This document shows, piece after piece, positions 34,600 to 44,473 of a stretch of 56,357 nucleotides of DNA. The notes beneath the pieces are model-generated. The model was given only the letters and a program-made list of their open reading frames with translations, was not told the origin of the DNA and did no database searches. The position numbers and the translations under genes are program-made. How positions within the stretch are numbered: position 1 is the stretch's first letter; each line of letters starts with the position of its first letter. Origin of the DNA: an uncultured Flavobacteriales bacterium (GTDB lineage: Bacteria; Bacteroidota; Bacteroidia; Flavobacteriales_D; Sanyastnellaceae); NCBI GenBank assembly GCA_949373165.1, contig CASICO010000024.1, positions 1 through 56,357 on the forward strand. The letters are read 5' to 3'.

Positions 34600-35978
34600 T
34601 GGGCGGGAATCCGAACCTTCATGCCTGGCCGAAGGGCCTCGGGAGCGGTGTCATTGCACCTCAAAAGATCGTCGAGCTCCACGTGAGAATGCTGCCTGGC
34701 AATGGACCAATAGGACTCTCCTTCCTTAATGGTATGCCAGGTCCACGAACTGACACTTTCGTGCGCGGGTCTGGAAGGTGGACTTGGGCGGGTGGTTGAG
34801 GGCTGTGGACACCGCATCTCCAAGGATTGTCCCACTTGAATCATGTCCCCTTCTAGGGCATTCCAATCTTGGATGTCTTCGATGCGCACGCCGCAACGTC
34901 GGGCAATGGTGCCCAGAACTTCGCCCGACTGAACCACATGTTGCCAGCGGCTATTCGGGACGACGGTTGACGGGCGCCAACCGCACCACTCGGTCATCGA
35001 AATCAAGGCGGAGTCTCCCCCAAGCAACCTTTGGGCTGGCAACCACACCGAATGTCGGTCAGCGGTAAGGCCAATGGAGTCCGTTGTGAACCAAGGGTTC
35101 TCGTTTTTAATCATCCGGAAATCAGAACCGGATTGAGTGAGGTACTGGAAAAAGAGGGGGCCTTCTTCTTGGCATGTGCAGGCGGACCACTCCTTGTCTC
35201 TGAGTGCCCAAAGGGCAGCGAGGCTGTCGCGGTGAAAATTGCGGTCGACTTGCATCATCACGCGCAAAAGATGAAGCCAGCCCAAGACGTCGGCATCGAG
35301 GGAATCAGCGGAAAAGTTTCGGGCCGCCTGAATGCCTTGAACAAAGGCGAGTACCTGTTGGATGGGGGATTGCGGGAATTCCGATTGGATGTCCAAGATG
35401 CGCCGACACGCAGCGGGTCCCATGCGCTCAGGGAGGTGCCGTTCGTCCCATCCGCGTCGGATGGTCAATCCCAAGGAAAAAGCGGTAGGCATGTCCATGG
35501 CCCACGGCCCCGCCCGTCTTCCTGGCCCGTAGTAGCTGTTGTCCCAGCCGGTCAAAGCCATGGGCAAAATGACCCACTCTAAAGGCAGTTCATGCGCATC
35601 CAATTGGGTCTCCATTGCAGAGCGGTGGCGGTCCGATTGGGCATGAACCAATTTGAACCGCATCATGCCGTTTTCAAGGAGACGATCCAGGGCGCGGTCG
35701 GCATGATGCTCTGCCAAGGGCAAGGCCTCCAATTCAGAAATCAAAGCATTGGCCCAAGGGCTCAATTCTCGCCATTGCTCCACGGTGAGTTCGGGAACGA
35801 TGGGGTTTAAGATGCATCCTGGCTCGATGCGCTCCATGTCGTTTACCCAGCCATGGCCCTCAAAGTCAGAGATCATGACGGCCCAGCGCCTCAAGTCCGG
35901 CTGCGCGATTCCTGGTTGGTTACCCAAGAGAAAACAGCAGAGGAGAATTAAAGAGAATGGCCGGGTCGATATCAGCAT
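34596..35978 (-). CDS. LysM protein with MltD-like domain lacking the catalytic Glu
   Basis: 460 residues: a signal peptide (FSLILLCCFLLGNQPGIA), a domain at about 125-215 and two LysM domains (about 345-390, VVQSGEVLGTIARRCGV; about 413-458, IKEGESYWSIARQHS). The middle domain follows MltD-type lytic transglycosylases: LPLEWVILPMALTGWD matches LPxELxxLPxxESxF, AGPWAMDMPTAFSLGL matches AxGxWQxxxxTxxxxGL, and GWDERHLP matches the DxR motif. The position of the catalytic Glu is occupied by Leu142. It is probably a peptidoglycan-binding scaffold rather than a lytic enzyme. First gene of the acylation operon, 4-bp overlap with the next. Confidence 0.75.
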   Translation of the reverse strand: MLISTRPFSLILLCCFLLGNQPGIAQPDLRRWAVMISDFEGHGWVNDMERIEPGCILNPIVPELTVEQWRELSPWANALISELEALPLAEHHADRALDRLLENGMMRFKLVHAQSDRHRSAMETQLDAHELPLEWVILPMALTGWDNSYYGPGRRAGPWAMDMPTAFSLGLTIRRGWDERHLPERMGPAACRRILDIQSEFPQSPIQQVLAFVQGIQAARNFSADSLDADVLGWLHLLRVMMQVDRNFHRDSLAALWALRDKEWSACTCQEEGPLFFQYLTQSGSDFRMIKNENPWFTTDSIGLTADRHSVWLPAQRLLGGDSALISMTEWCGWRPSTVVPNSRWQHVVQSGEVLGTIARRCGVRIEDIQDWNALEGDMIQVGQSLEMRCPQPSTTRPSPPSRPAHESVSSWTWHTIKEGESYWSIARQHSHVELDDLLRCNDTAPEALRPGMKVRIPAQ

Positions 35979-36037
35979 ATTCGTACACGAAGATGGCCTT
36001 TGTCCGGGCTATCTTCTCTATCCATCTGTTTGTTCTT

Positions 36038-37660
36038 ATGCCCGAAGTTTCCCGATTTAATCCTGAGCGTGATGCGCGGTTGCACATCGAGAGGCTTGAA
36101 CGTGAAGTTCAGGCGTTGACGTCCACCAATCAGAACTACCGGGGGATCATCGAGAATATGGAGTTGGGCATTTTGGAGGTGAATCTCGAAGAGGAGATCA
36201 CCAGAGCCTACCCCAAATTTTGTGAGCTTGTGGAGTATTCAGAAGCGGAGTTGTTGGGTAAAAACGCGAAGGATTTGTTGCTCGATGTGACGTTGCACGA
36301 CAACATGGACGAGCAATCCAAAAACAGGAACAACGGTGTAAGTGGGCTTTATGAAATGCCTTTGCGCACAAGATCAGGTCGGGTGAAATGGTTGCTGATC
36401 AGTGGGGTTCCGATTCGCAATGTGGAAGGGCAAATTGTAGGGTCTATGGGCACGCACTACGACATTACTGAGCGGAAGGCGGAAGAGGAAGCTTTGCGGA
36501 AAGCCAAGGATGCCGCTGAGCGCGCTCAACAAGCGGAGCGGGAATTTTTGGCGCGAATGAGTCATGAGATTCGCACCCCTTTGAATGCGATCATCGGAAT
36601 GGCCAATCTGATGAGCGGCACTGGACTCAACGAGGAACAACTTCATTTTCTGGGTGCCATTCAGGATGGAAGCTTGCTTTTACACCGTGTGTTGAGTGGG
36701 TTGTTGGACCTCTCCAAATTGGATGCGAAACAGATGGAGGTGAAGTTGGTTCCGACGGTTCCCGCCACCATCATCACGGGGGTTGTTCGGTCATTTTCCC
36801 CGCTTTTGTCCGCAAAAAATGTGGCCATCCATACCCATTTGTCTGAGGACATGGGGCAGTCATTTTTAATGGACGGAACGATCTTGACCCAAGTTCTCCT
36901 CAACCTGATTGGCAATGCCACAAAATTCACCAAGGAGGGCAGCATAGAAATTTCGGCGCAGTGGTCCCCGGGAAAAGGGGCAGAAGGGCGAGTCAGGGTG
37001 GAGGTCAAAGACACTGGAATTGGCATCGAGAATCAAGACTTAGACTCGGTGTTTGATCGGTTCAAGCAGGCATCCAACCGTGAGATTCGGCACGGTGGAA
37101 CAGGCTTGGGGCTGGCTTTGGTCAAAGAAATGTGTTTGATCCATGGCGGAGACGTTTCTGTAAAAAGTGAGCCAGGATTGGGGTCGTCTTTCGTCTTCTA
37201 TTTTTCTACGCAAAAGGCGAACGTGTTGCCTGCGGCCTCCCCCTTGTCAAAGTTTGAATGGGAGGGGCTTCGGGTTCTCGTGGCAGAAGACAACGAGGTG
37301 AATGTGTTCATTGTAAAAACGCTGTTGGAGCGCTGGGGATGTGAATTGGTGATTGTAGGCGATGGCCTTTCGGCAATTGATGCCGCCAAGAATCACGCGT
37401 TTGACTTGATTTTGATGGACCTGGAGATGCCATTGTGCAGCGGGCAGGAAGCGGCCGAGCAGATTCGTGCACAGGAGCGAGCCACGGCGACTTTGCCCAT
37501 CCCCATGCTGGGCATCAGTGCCTTTGCCTTTGAAGAGGACAAGGTGCAGGCACTGAAAGCGGGGATGGATGGCTACTTGAGTAAGCCGTATACGGAGGCG
37601 GAGTTGAAAGGGGCCATTGAAAACCTCTTGCTCAATCCGAGGGATTCGGGGCGGATTTGA
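36038..37660 (+). CDS. Hybrid histidine kinase (PAS-HisKA-HATPase-REC)
   Basis: 540 residues and no membrane helix, so a cytosolic sensor. Order: a short coiled coil (HIERLEREVQALTSTNQ), PAS (about 35-145, ending THYDITERK), HisKA with MSHEIRTPLNAIIG (His176), HATPase with LLNLIGNATKFT, DTGIGI and GTGLGLALV, and a C-terminal receiver (LRVLVAEDNEVN, Asp461 in LILMDLEMP, conserved Lys in YLSKPY). The frame is open from 35957, overlapping the divergent LysM gene, but the ATG at 36038 leaves about 60 bp for control sequences and starts just before the coiled coil. No DNA-binding regulator is adjacent. Confidence 0.92.
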   Translation: MPEVSRFNPERDARLHIERLEREVQALTSTNQNYRGIIENMELGILEVNLEEEITRAYPKFCELVEYSEAELLGKNAKDLLLDVTLHDNMDEQSKNRNNGVSGLYEMPLRTRSGRVKWLLISGVPIRNVEGQIVGSMGTHYDITERKAEEEALRKAKDAAERAQQAEREFLARMSHEIRTPLNAIIGMANLMSGTGLNEEQLHFLGAIQDGSLLLHRVLSGLLDLSKLDAKQMEVKLVPTVPATIITGVVRSFSPLLSAKNVAIHTHLSEDMGQSFLMDGTILTQVLLNLIGNATKFTKEGSIEISAQWSPGKGAEGRVRVEVKDTGIGIENQDLDSVFDRFKQASNREIRHGGTGLGLALVKEMCLIHGGDVSVKSEPGLGSSFVFYFSTQKANVLPAASPLSKFEWEGLRVLVAEDNEVNVFIVKTLLERWGCELVIVGDGLSAIDAAKNHAFDLILMDLEMPLCSGQEAAEQIRAQERATATLPIPMLGISAFAFEEDKVQALKAGMDGYLSKPYTEAELKGAIENLLLNPRDSGRI

Positions 37661-37712
37661 AGCGGCCCACTTACCTATGAATAAAATGTAATTATCGATA
37701 AATATTGTAAAA

Positions 37713-37744
37713 TTTGCTTTTAAATAGGATAATGTGTAAATTTA
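37713..37744 (+). promoter_or_regulatory. Bacteroidota-type promoter
   Basis: TTTG at 37713-37716, 20 bases, then TAAATTTA at 37737-37744, one mismatch from TAnnTTTG and at the spacing typical of the phylum. It lies in a strikingly AT-rich stretch and directly precedes the hairpin element at 37746. Confidence 0.55.
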
Positions 37745-37745
37745 A

Positions 37746-37830
37746 CCTGTGTTCGACAGGCACTTCCTTTTTAGGGAAGTCGACCACAGTTGTGAATCGT
37801 AGAGAAGCACCCGCAACGGCGGGTGTTTCC
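37746..37830 (+). ncRNA. Structured RNA or leader with two strong hairpins
   Basis: CTGTGTTCGAC (37747-37757) pairs with GTCGACCACAG (37779-37789) with one mismatch, enclosing a second stem ACTTCC/GGAAGT. After a 14-base spacer, GAAGCACCCGC (37804-37814) pairs with GCGGGTGTTTC (37819-37829) around an AACG loop, with one G-U pair. The element starts right after a promoter-like sequence and ends about 85 bp before the ykuK-like gene, so it could be a 5' leader, a cis-regulator or a separate small RNA. A 54-codon frame from an ATG at 37732 crosses it and cannot be excluded. The remaining 37661-37712 and 37831-37913 show nothing else. Confidence 0.5.
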
Positions 37831-37913
37831 AATTTAGAGCAGTTGGTTTTCATGAAGTTGTGGGAAAGCCTCAAGCGACTCATGTCGCCCCATTGAGAAC
37901 CTGGAATACATTG

Positions 37914-38393
37914 ATGACCATGGAAGGAGACAGGTCTGATCGCAGGTTCAAGGTCATGGGGGGGCGGCGCACACATGACGTGTGTCAATACGTTGCTCAG
38001 ATGCAAAATTCAGGAAGCCAGTTTTCCCTTGTCATTGGCTGTGACAGTCAAAACCACCGCAACCACACTGTTTATGTGACCACAGTGGTGTTCCGTTTTC
38101 CTCGGTCTGGTGCCCATGTGATCTACAGAAAGGAAAAAGTGCCCAAGATTCTCGACATGTGGACGAAGCTCTGGGGAGAAACTGAGCGCTCTGTGGCCCT
38201 GGCTCACCTGCTTCGGGATGAAGTCGGTGCAGAGGTCGAGCAGATTGACCTAGATTTCAACACCGACCCTGCCCATCCCTCGAATAAGGTATTGAGTGCC
38301 TCCTCAGGCTACATCCAATCCCTTGGCTTTCAGAGTGCCGCCAAGCCAAATTTGCTGATGGCGGCTTGGGCAGCGGATTCCCTTTGTCAATGA
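37914..38393 (+). CDS. YkuK-like ribonuclease H-fold protein (DUF458)
   Basis: About 159 residues. The sequence VIGCDSQNHRNHTVYVTTVV, VPKILDMWTKLWGETERSVALA, IDLDFNTDPAHPSNKV and KPNLLMAAWAAD follow the plan of the DUF458/YkuK family, an RNase H-like fold of unknown activity with acidic residues in GCDSQ and DLDFN. An upstream GTG at 37860 would add residues without family character; ATGs at 37914 and 37920 are the plausible starts. Its stop overlaps the ATG of the next gene (ATGA), so the two are translationally coupled. Confidence 0.85.
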   Translation: MTMEGDRSDRRFKVMGGRRTHDVCQYVAQMQNSGSQFSLVIGCDSQNHRNHTVYVTTVVFRFPRSGAHVIYRKEKVPKILDMWTKLWGETERSVALAHLLRDEVGAEVEQIDLDFNTDPAHPSNKVLSASSGYIQSLGFQSAAKPNLLMAAWAADSLCQ

Positions 38394-38875
38394 GCCAACC
38401 TCAAGTCATTCAGTCTCAAGTTGAACTTCAAGAATCCCTGGCCGAAGTGTGGGGTTTTTTCCAGACGGCTGAGAACCTGACCACACTCACACCAAAGTCG
38501 CAGAAGGTGCGCATTGAAAAGGGGGGAGATGTGCCTCTTCATTCGGGCTTGGAAGTGCGCATCTCCGTTTCGCCTTTTCCAGGCATTAGAACCGGTTGGC
38601 TTACTGTGATTGAGGAGGTTCATCCGCCGACGGGCAGTGCGGCAAAGGGATGGTTTCGCGACACGCAACGAAAGGGCCCCTTTGCCATGTGGAATCACAT
38701 TCATCGGTTTTCTGCCACTGAAGCAGGAGGGACGCTCGTTGAAGACCATTTGGAATATCGCGTACCCATGGGGCAGTTGGGTCATTGGGTCGCCGGTTGG
38801 TGGGTCAGGAAACAAATCGAAGGTCTGTTTTCGCATCGGACTCAAGCTTTGATTGCGCACTTTGGCGCCGCCTAA
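38390..38875 (+). CDS. SRPBCC-family protein
   Basis: 161 residues beginning MSQPQVIQSQVELQESLAEV. The fold is that of ligand-binding START-like proteins: a first strand, WGFFQTAENLTTLTPKSQKV (the usual helix after the first strand), GPFAMWNHIHRFSATEAGGT and a C-terminal helix GGSG-free QIEGLFSHRTQALIAHF. Bacterial members of this cell-division-inhibitor-like subgroup have no settled function. The start overlaps the ykuK-like stop by 4 bp. Confidence 0.82.
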   Translation: MSQPQVIQSQVELQESLAEVWGFFQTAENLTTLTPKSQKVRIEKGGDVPLHSGLEVRISVSPFPGIRTGWLTVIEEVHPPTGSAAKGWFRDTQRKGPFAMWNHIHRFSATEAGGTLVEDHLEYRVPMGQLGHWVAGWWVRKQIEGLFSHRTQALIAHFGAA

Positions 38876-38985
38876 TCGGGGGTCAAGTCGCTCCCTTTGA
38901 CTTTCATTCTCAATCAACATGACCTTGGTTATGTCATTGGTGCTCTTTCCCAACTGTTGCACATGAAGTGTGGTTAAATTGCCGC

Positions 38986-39687
38986 ATGCGACGCTTCTTT
39001 TTGTCCAATGGCCTTTTGATTGTGCTCCTTTGCGCAACATTGACCGGCCTTGGGCAATTTGGCATCACCCCGACCGACAGTCTGGTGGATGTCTTTCCAA
39101 CCGACAGCCTGACCCGTGTTTATCAAATCGACTTCCCCAATCAAACGGAGGACTCTTTGGGCCTTTCATGGCGTTGGATTGATGGGGGCTGGACAGAAGG
39201 TTGGGATGTCAACCTTTGCGACTTGGGTGAGTGCTACACTGGCATTCCCGGCGCCGCGGACATGCTGGCGTGCCCAACCGACGGTGCAGGATATCTCAAA
39301 CTGCTGGTGAATGCCTTGGACATCGAAGGCGCCTGTGTGCTCCACTTTTGGGTGTGGCCCACGGGCAATCAAGATGCCCTGGTGAACGTTTACTTCGACC
39401 TTCGAAATGGTGGGGTGAACAGCGTGGCTTTTTCCGCGCCTGAATCGGAGTTCAGCGGCCATCCCAATCCCATCCGCGCCGGTCGCATGCTCCACTTTCG
39501 CGGAGCCGGGAACCCAAATTTTAGTTCAAACTGCGTGCAACGGTTTTCCCCCAAAGGAGAGTTGTTCCCATGCCACCTGAAGTTGGCGCCTTTCGGGTGG
39601 ACACTGTCTACCCAAAATTGGCGACCAGGAATCCATCTCCTTTCGTTTGGAGACGGCCGCACTGCCCAACGAATTGTTGTCCATTGA
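38986..39687 (+). CDS. Small secreted protein with T9SS-type sorting domain
   Basis: 233 residues from the ATG at 38986, which gives a signal peptide (FFLSNGLLIVLLCATLTGLG, then QF). The middle (PTDSLVDVFPTDSL, LSWRWIDGGWTEGWDVNLCD) resembles a short Bacteroidota extracellular beta-sandwich, and two Cys pairs may form disulfides. The last 75 residues contain HPNPIRAGRMLHF and end WRPGIHLLSFGDGRTAQRIVV, the pattern of type A T9SS sorting domains. The stop is 10 bp before the C25 peptidase ATG, so both secreted proteins are probably co-expressed. Confidence 0.75.
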   Translation: MRRFFLSNGLLIVLLCATLTGLGQFGITPTDSLVDVFPTDSLTRVYQIDFPNQTEDSLGLSWRWIDGGWTEGWDVNLCDLGECYTGIPGAADMLACPTDGAGYLKLLVNALDIEGACVLHFWVWPTGNQDALVNVYFDLRNGGVNSVAFSAPESEFSGHPNPIRAGRMLHFRGAGNPNFSSNCVQRFSPKGELFPCHLKLAPFGWTLSTQNWRPGIHLLSFGDGRTAQRIVVH

Positions 39688-39697
39688 CCTGCAAACA

Positions 39698-42600
39698 ATG
39701 AAAATGAATACCCCTTTTACCCAAGCGCTGTTGGCGCTGTTTATGTTTTGTGGAGTTGGCTCCTCGCTGACGGCCCAAAACGCCACGTTGATTTCTGACG
39801 ACCACGAAGGCATCGTGGTGCGGTTCGAATTTTCTGACCCCATGCTCCACGAGGTGGAGACGCCAGAAGGAACGGCTTTGCTTCCTCGCGTGCTCGGCGA
39901 TACGCCTCTGCTCCGCGCAGGTGCACCCGACGTGTCCAAAGTGGACGCAACGGTGATGATCGCGGCGAGCAGCGGCACGTCATTGGAAATTGTGGACGTT
40001 CAGTACACCGAAATGCAGAACGTGGAAGTGGCCCCCAGCAAGGGCAACCTCTACCGCAACATCAACCCTTCAGATGTTCCTTTTGAGAAAGGGGCGGTTT
40101 ATGGACAGGATGCGTTCTTTCCAGAATCGGTGGCTTCGTTGCGCTCTCCCTTTGTTCAGCGCGGTGTGCGCGGCCAAAATGTGTGGGCTTTCCCCTTTCA
40201 GTTCAATCCAGTGAGCCAAGTGCTCCGCAGCTATTCCTCCATTACGGTGCGCGTTGTGGAAACGGATGCTGCCCCAATGAACCCAGCCTCGGCTCCGGCT
40301 CGGGTTACAGCGGAGTTTGCAGACCAGTTGAATCGACGATTCTTGAATGCCGCTTCTGGTGCCGCCCGCTACGACTATATCGAGGAGCATGGGAAGTTGG
40401 TTGTCGTTACCGACGCGATGTACGACGATGTGCTCGCACCGCTGGTGCAGTGGAAGATCGAGAAGGGGTTGACGACAGATGTGGTGTATGCCGCCGACTT
40501 TGGCAACGACTACGACGCCATCAAGGCGTATTTGTCCGACCAGTATTTTAACGAAGGCTTGACCCACGTGATCTTGGCAGGAGACGAAGACCAGGTGCCC
40601 GCGACGTTGATCTCCAATGGCGGCGGAGACGGATACTGTGATCCCTGCTACTCCTTTGTGGAGGGCGACGACCACTACCCGGAGTTCTTTGTGGGCCGTT
40701 TGCTGGTTCACAATGTGGCCGAGATGCAGACTTTGGTGGACCGCACACTCGAGTACGAGAAGGACCCCTTCCTTGGAGAAGAGTGGTTTAACGTGGGCGT
40801 GGGCATTGGATCCAACGAAGGCGCCGGCATTGGCGACAACAACGAGAGCGACTGGCAGCACCAGAACGTGATCAAGGACAAGTTGCTCGACTATGGCTTC
40901 CAAGAGGTTTGGGAGCTCTACGACGGCGACCAAACGGGCAGCAGCCCCACCGGTGGAGAAACCGCCGACGAGGGCGGCAGCCCCAATGCCAACGACATGG
41001 TGCAGCTGGTCAACAAGGGCTTGAGCTTCATCAACTACACGGGCCACGGCTATCACGGGGGCATCGCCTCCAGTGGATTCGACGTCAACGCCATTGCCCA
41101 AACCACCAATGCCGGCATGTATGGCTTCTTTGTTCCTGTAGCGTGTTGCGTAGGCGACTTTGACGAAGGCGAGGGCTCTGGCGATTGCTTTGGCGAGATG
41201 TGGATCAAGCAAACCAACAATGGCGCGCCTGCTGGCGGAATCGGCGGTGCATTCTCCAGCGTATTGCAGAGTTGGGCGCCGCCCATGAAGGGCCAAGACG
41301 AAATGGTGGACCTCGTGGTTGAAGACGGCGAAGTCGACATCAAGCACACCTTTGGTTCCATTGTGGCCCACGGTTGTGCCGGCATGATCGACGCCTATGG
41401 CGGCGGCGGCGAAGAGATGATGGACACCTGGTGCATCTTCGGTGACCCCTCTGTGGTCATGCGGACGGCCTTCCCAAGCCAGTTGGCCCTCTCACATCAA
41501 GAGGTGTACTTCCTCGGCACCCCAAGCATTGTGGTTTCGTGCCCCACCGACGGAGCATTGGTCTCCTTGACCATTGGCGACCAGATCTTGGGCACCGCCT
41601 TTGTGGAAAATGGCACGGCGACCATCGAACTCGATGCGCCCCTGGGCGTTCCTGGCGATTACCTGTTGACGGGAACGGCGTACAACACCATTCCCTACCA
41701 GTCCGTGGTGCAAGCTGTGCCCGCAGAAGGCCCTTACGTTTTGAGCAATGGCAACACGGCTTCGGACCTCGCAGGGGATGCCGACGGGATGGTCGACCAA
41801 GGCGAAAGCATTGAACTCGAATTGGACCTGGCCAACGTGGGCATCGAAACGGCCATGAACGTTCAGGTGACCATCAGCACAGACGATGCTTGGGTGAACA
41901 TCACCAACGCCTCGGTCTCCGCTGGCGACATCACCGCGGACGCATCCTTGACTGTACCCGGCTTCGCCTACGACGTGGTCGCAGGAGTGGAGGACCAGCA
42001 CGTGGTGGTCTTCGATGTGGAGATCGCCGATGCCGACGGCAATGTGTGGAACACCACGTTCAGCACCACCTTGAATGCACCGCATTTCACCATCGTCGAC
42101 CTCACCGTAGAAGATGGCGGCAATGGCATCTTGGAGAGTGGTGAAACCGCTTCGTTTGGTATTCAGCATCCTCAACGATTGGCCACGATGTGGCCCCCGG
42201 AGGAGTGGGCCTCATTAGCTTCGAGCACCCCGATGTCACGTGGCTCAACAACGGCGACTACGTCATGGAAGACATGCTCCCCGGCACATCGGTTACCCAG
42301 AGCTTCGGTGTGGTGGTGTCCGAGGACGCCGCACCCGGCGGGTTGTTGCCGCTCGCATTCTCCTTCAATACGTTTGGAGCAGAAGGTCAGGACCTGTACT
42401 TGACCACAGCCGATTTCTTTGAGCCCATCAACCTGATCATGGAGACATGGGAGAGTGGCGACGACCAAACCTTCCCTTGGGCCTATGACGGCAGCGAGGA
42501 TTGGTTTGTGACCGACAACAACCCGTACCAAGGGGCCTTTTGCATGGAAAGTGGCGACATCGGGGACAACCAAAGCACCGCTTTGACCATCGCCCTGGAG

Positions 42601-44239
42601 TTCTTGGGCGACGGAGCAATCAGCTTTGCCCGCCGCGTGTCCACCGAAGACGGATGGGATTACCTGCGCATGTACATCGACGGAGCCATGGTGGCCGAGT
42701 GGAGCGGGTGAACAAGACTGGGCCGAGGAGGCGTTCGACCTCACGGCCGGTTTCCACACCATCAGCTGGTCCTACGAAAAGGACAACATCATCAGCGGCG
42801 GAGCCGACGCGTGCTGGGTCGACGACATCGTCCTGCCCCCATTCTGCTTCATCGATGCCACCATCAACCAATCTGGTCCAGAAGGCATTTTGTGCCCCGG
42901 AGAGTCCGTGACGCTGTCCACCGACGACGGATACAGCGCAGACTGGAGCAACGGCGGCACAGGCAGCAGCATCGATGTGCAAGAGGCCGGCACCTACACG
43001 GTCACCTTGACCGACGATGCGGGGTGCAGCTTTACCTCGGATGCAGTGGTGATCGACGTATTGGAGCCTGTGGCTCCCCATGTGATCATGGACGGCCAAC
43101 TCGGGTTTTGTGAAGGTGGTTCCGTGCTGCTTTCCGGCCCCGAAGGCGGCACGTGCTTTTGGAACGTGACCACGGAAAGTCAGTCTATTCAGGTGAGCAC
43201 CTCTGGCACGTTCCAACTCACCTTCATCGATGCCTGTGGAGCAGAAAACCTGAGCGAGGACATTGTAGTGGATGTCTACCCCAACCCCGAAGCGCCCTCC
43301 ACCGAGGACTTCACCATTGTGGAACCGGCCGACGTGACCTTGAACGCCGGCGGAGAGAACCTGCTGTGGTACGAAGAAGAAAACAGCAACTACCCCTTTG
43401 CCACGGGACCTGGTGTTTCTGCATACGTGGGGGCCACGACCACCTTTTGGGTGGAGGAGAGCGAATCCGCCAACCCCGGCACCTCGGGCACGGGCGCCAA
43501 GGCATCGCGCGACGACCTCAATGGCCAGCACCACCAAAACGCGGGCTTCTGGCTGGTCTTCGACGCCTTCCAAGCCATGACCATTGAGTCGGTCAAGGTC
43601 TACGCCAATGGCGCGGGAACGCGAGAGATTGCATTGGTCGACGCAAACGGCGCGGTGCTCGAAAGCACCACAGTGGACTTGCCCGAGGGCGAGAGCACGG
43701 TGGACCTCGGTTTCTATGTGGTGGCCGGCGAGGGCTTTGGATTGCGGAGCTTGGACGACAACCCACAGTTGTGGCGCGACGGCATCGGCTCTGAGCAGAC
43801 CTACCCCTATGCCTTGGGCGACTTTGGCGAAATCACCGGCACCAGCGTCCAACGGCGCCAACGGCCAGAACTACTACTACTTCTACTACGACTGGACAGT
43901 GAGTGTGGACGCTGTCGGCTGCGCTTCTGCGCGCACGCCACTCACGGTCACCGTCACCAACCCTGTGGGCGTGGGCGAGATCGCGGGCTTGAATGCTGTG
44001 GACGCCTACCCGAACCCCACCGCAGGCCAGCTCTTCTTGGACCTCGACCTCGGCGACAACGTCCTCGACCTGAACATGGCTGTCCTGGATCTCCAGGGCC
44101 GCACCGTTCAGTCCACCACCTGGAGCGGCCAGGCCACAGGCCGCCGCACCCTCGACCTCGCGGACTTGGCCCCTGGCCACTACACCGTCCGCCTCACCGA
44201 CGCACCGGCCAATGGCGCCTCCCCGTCGTCCGCCACTGA
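39698..44239 (+). CDS. Gingipain-like C25 cysteine peptidase, T9SS cargo, with frameshifts
   Basis: Rejoined, about 1,510 residues. A signal peptide (MKMNTPFTQALLALFMFCGV) leads to a gingipain-type propeptide (about 30-215), then the C25 catalytic domain (about 230-590) with LTHVILAGDEDQVPA, the catalytic His in INYTGHGYHGG and Cys in VPVACCVGDFDEG. Ig-like domains follow, then a carbohydrate-binding-like module (FHTISWSYEKDN, CWVDDIVLP), PKD-like repeats and a T9SS type A tail (DAYPNPTAGQLFLDLDL ... WRLPVVRH). The frame shifts near 42164, 42180, 42706, 43847 and 44202-44206; dropping one base at each of the first four and two at the last restores a continuous protein. The peptidase core is intact. 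It is either a real decaying gene or a region of poor sequence. Confidence 0.85.
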
Positions 44240-44275
44240 CCGCGACCCACATCGGCACTCGCCGACTGCATTACG

Positions 44276-44302
44276 AAAGCGGCCCCACTTGGGGCCGCTT
44301 TT
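44276..44302 (+). terminator. Rho-independent terminator of the C25 peptidase gene
   Basis: AAGCGGCCCC and GGGGCCGCTT form a perfect 10-bp stem around an ACTT loop, followed by TTACTTT, 37 bp after the peptidase stop. The spacer from here to 44473 is AT-rich and otherwise empty. Confidence 0.9.
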
Positions 44303-44473
44303 ACTTTGCACCCCTTGAGAGCGCTTGAATAAGGGGAATTTTCACGGCCATGTTTCAGAAGCCCTCCGTGACCTAGCGGTCTGGTACTTCAACTTTTATT
44401 CTTCTAATTCATGCTCAGAGAAAGGCATTAAATCAAATGTCAAAACGTATTTTGTCCTCATCAAGGTTTAAGC

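Noticed and set aside
37850..37913. Upstream extension of the ykuK-like gene from a GTG at 37860
   Set aside because: The added residues do not resemble the family, and the extension would start only about 30 bp after the hairpin element.
40070..41371. A 433-codon minus-strand frame
   Set aside because: It is antisense to the C25 catalytic domain, with HVV/AHA-rich sequence typical of antisense frames in GC-rich genes.
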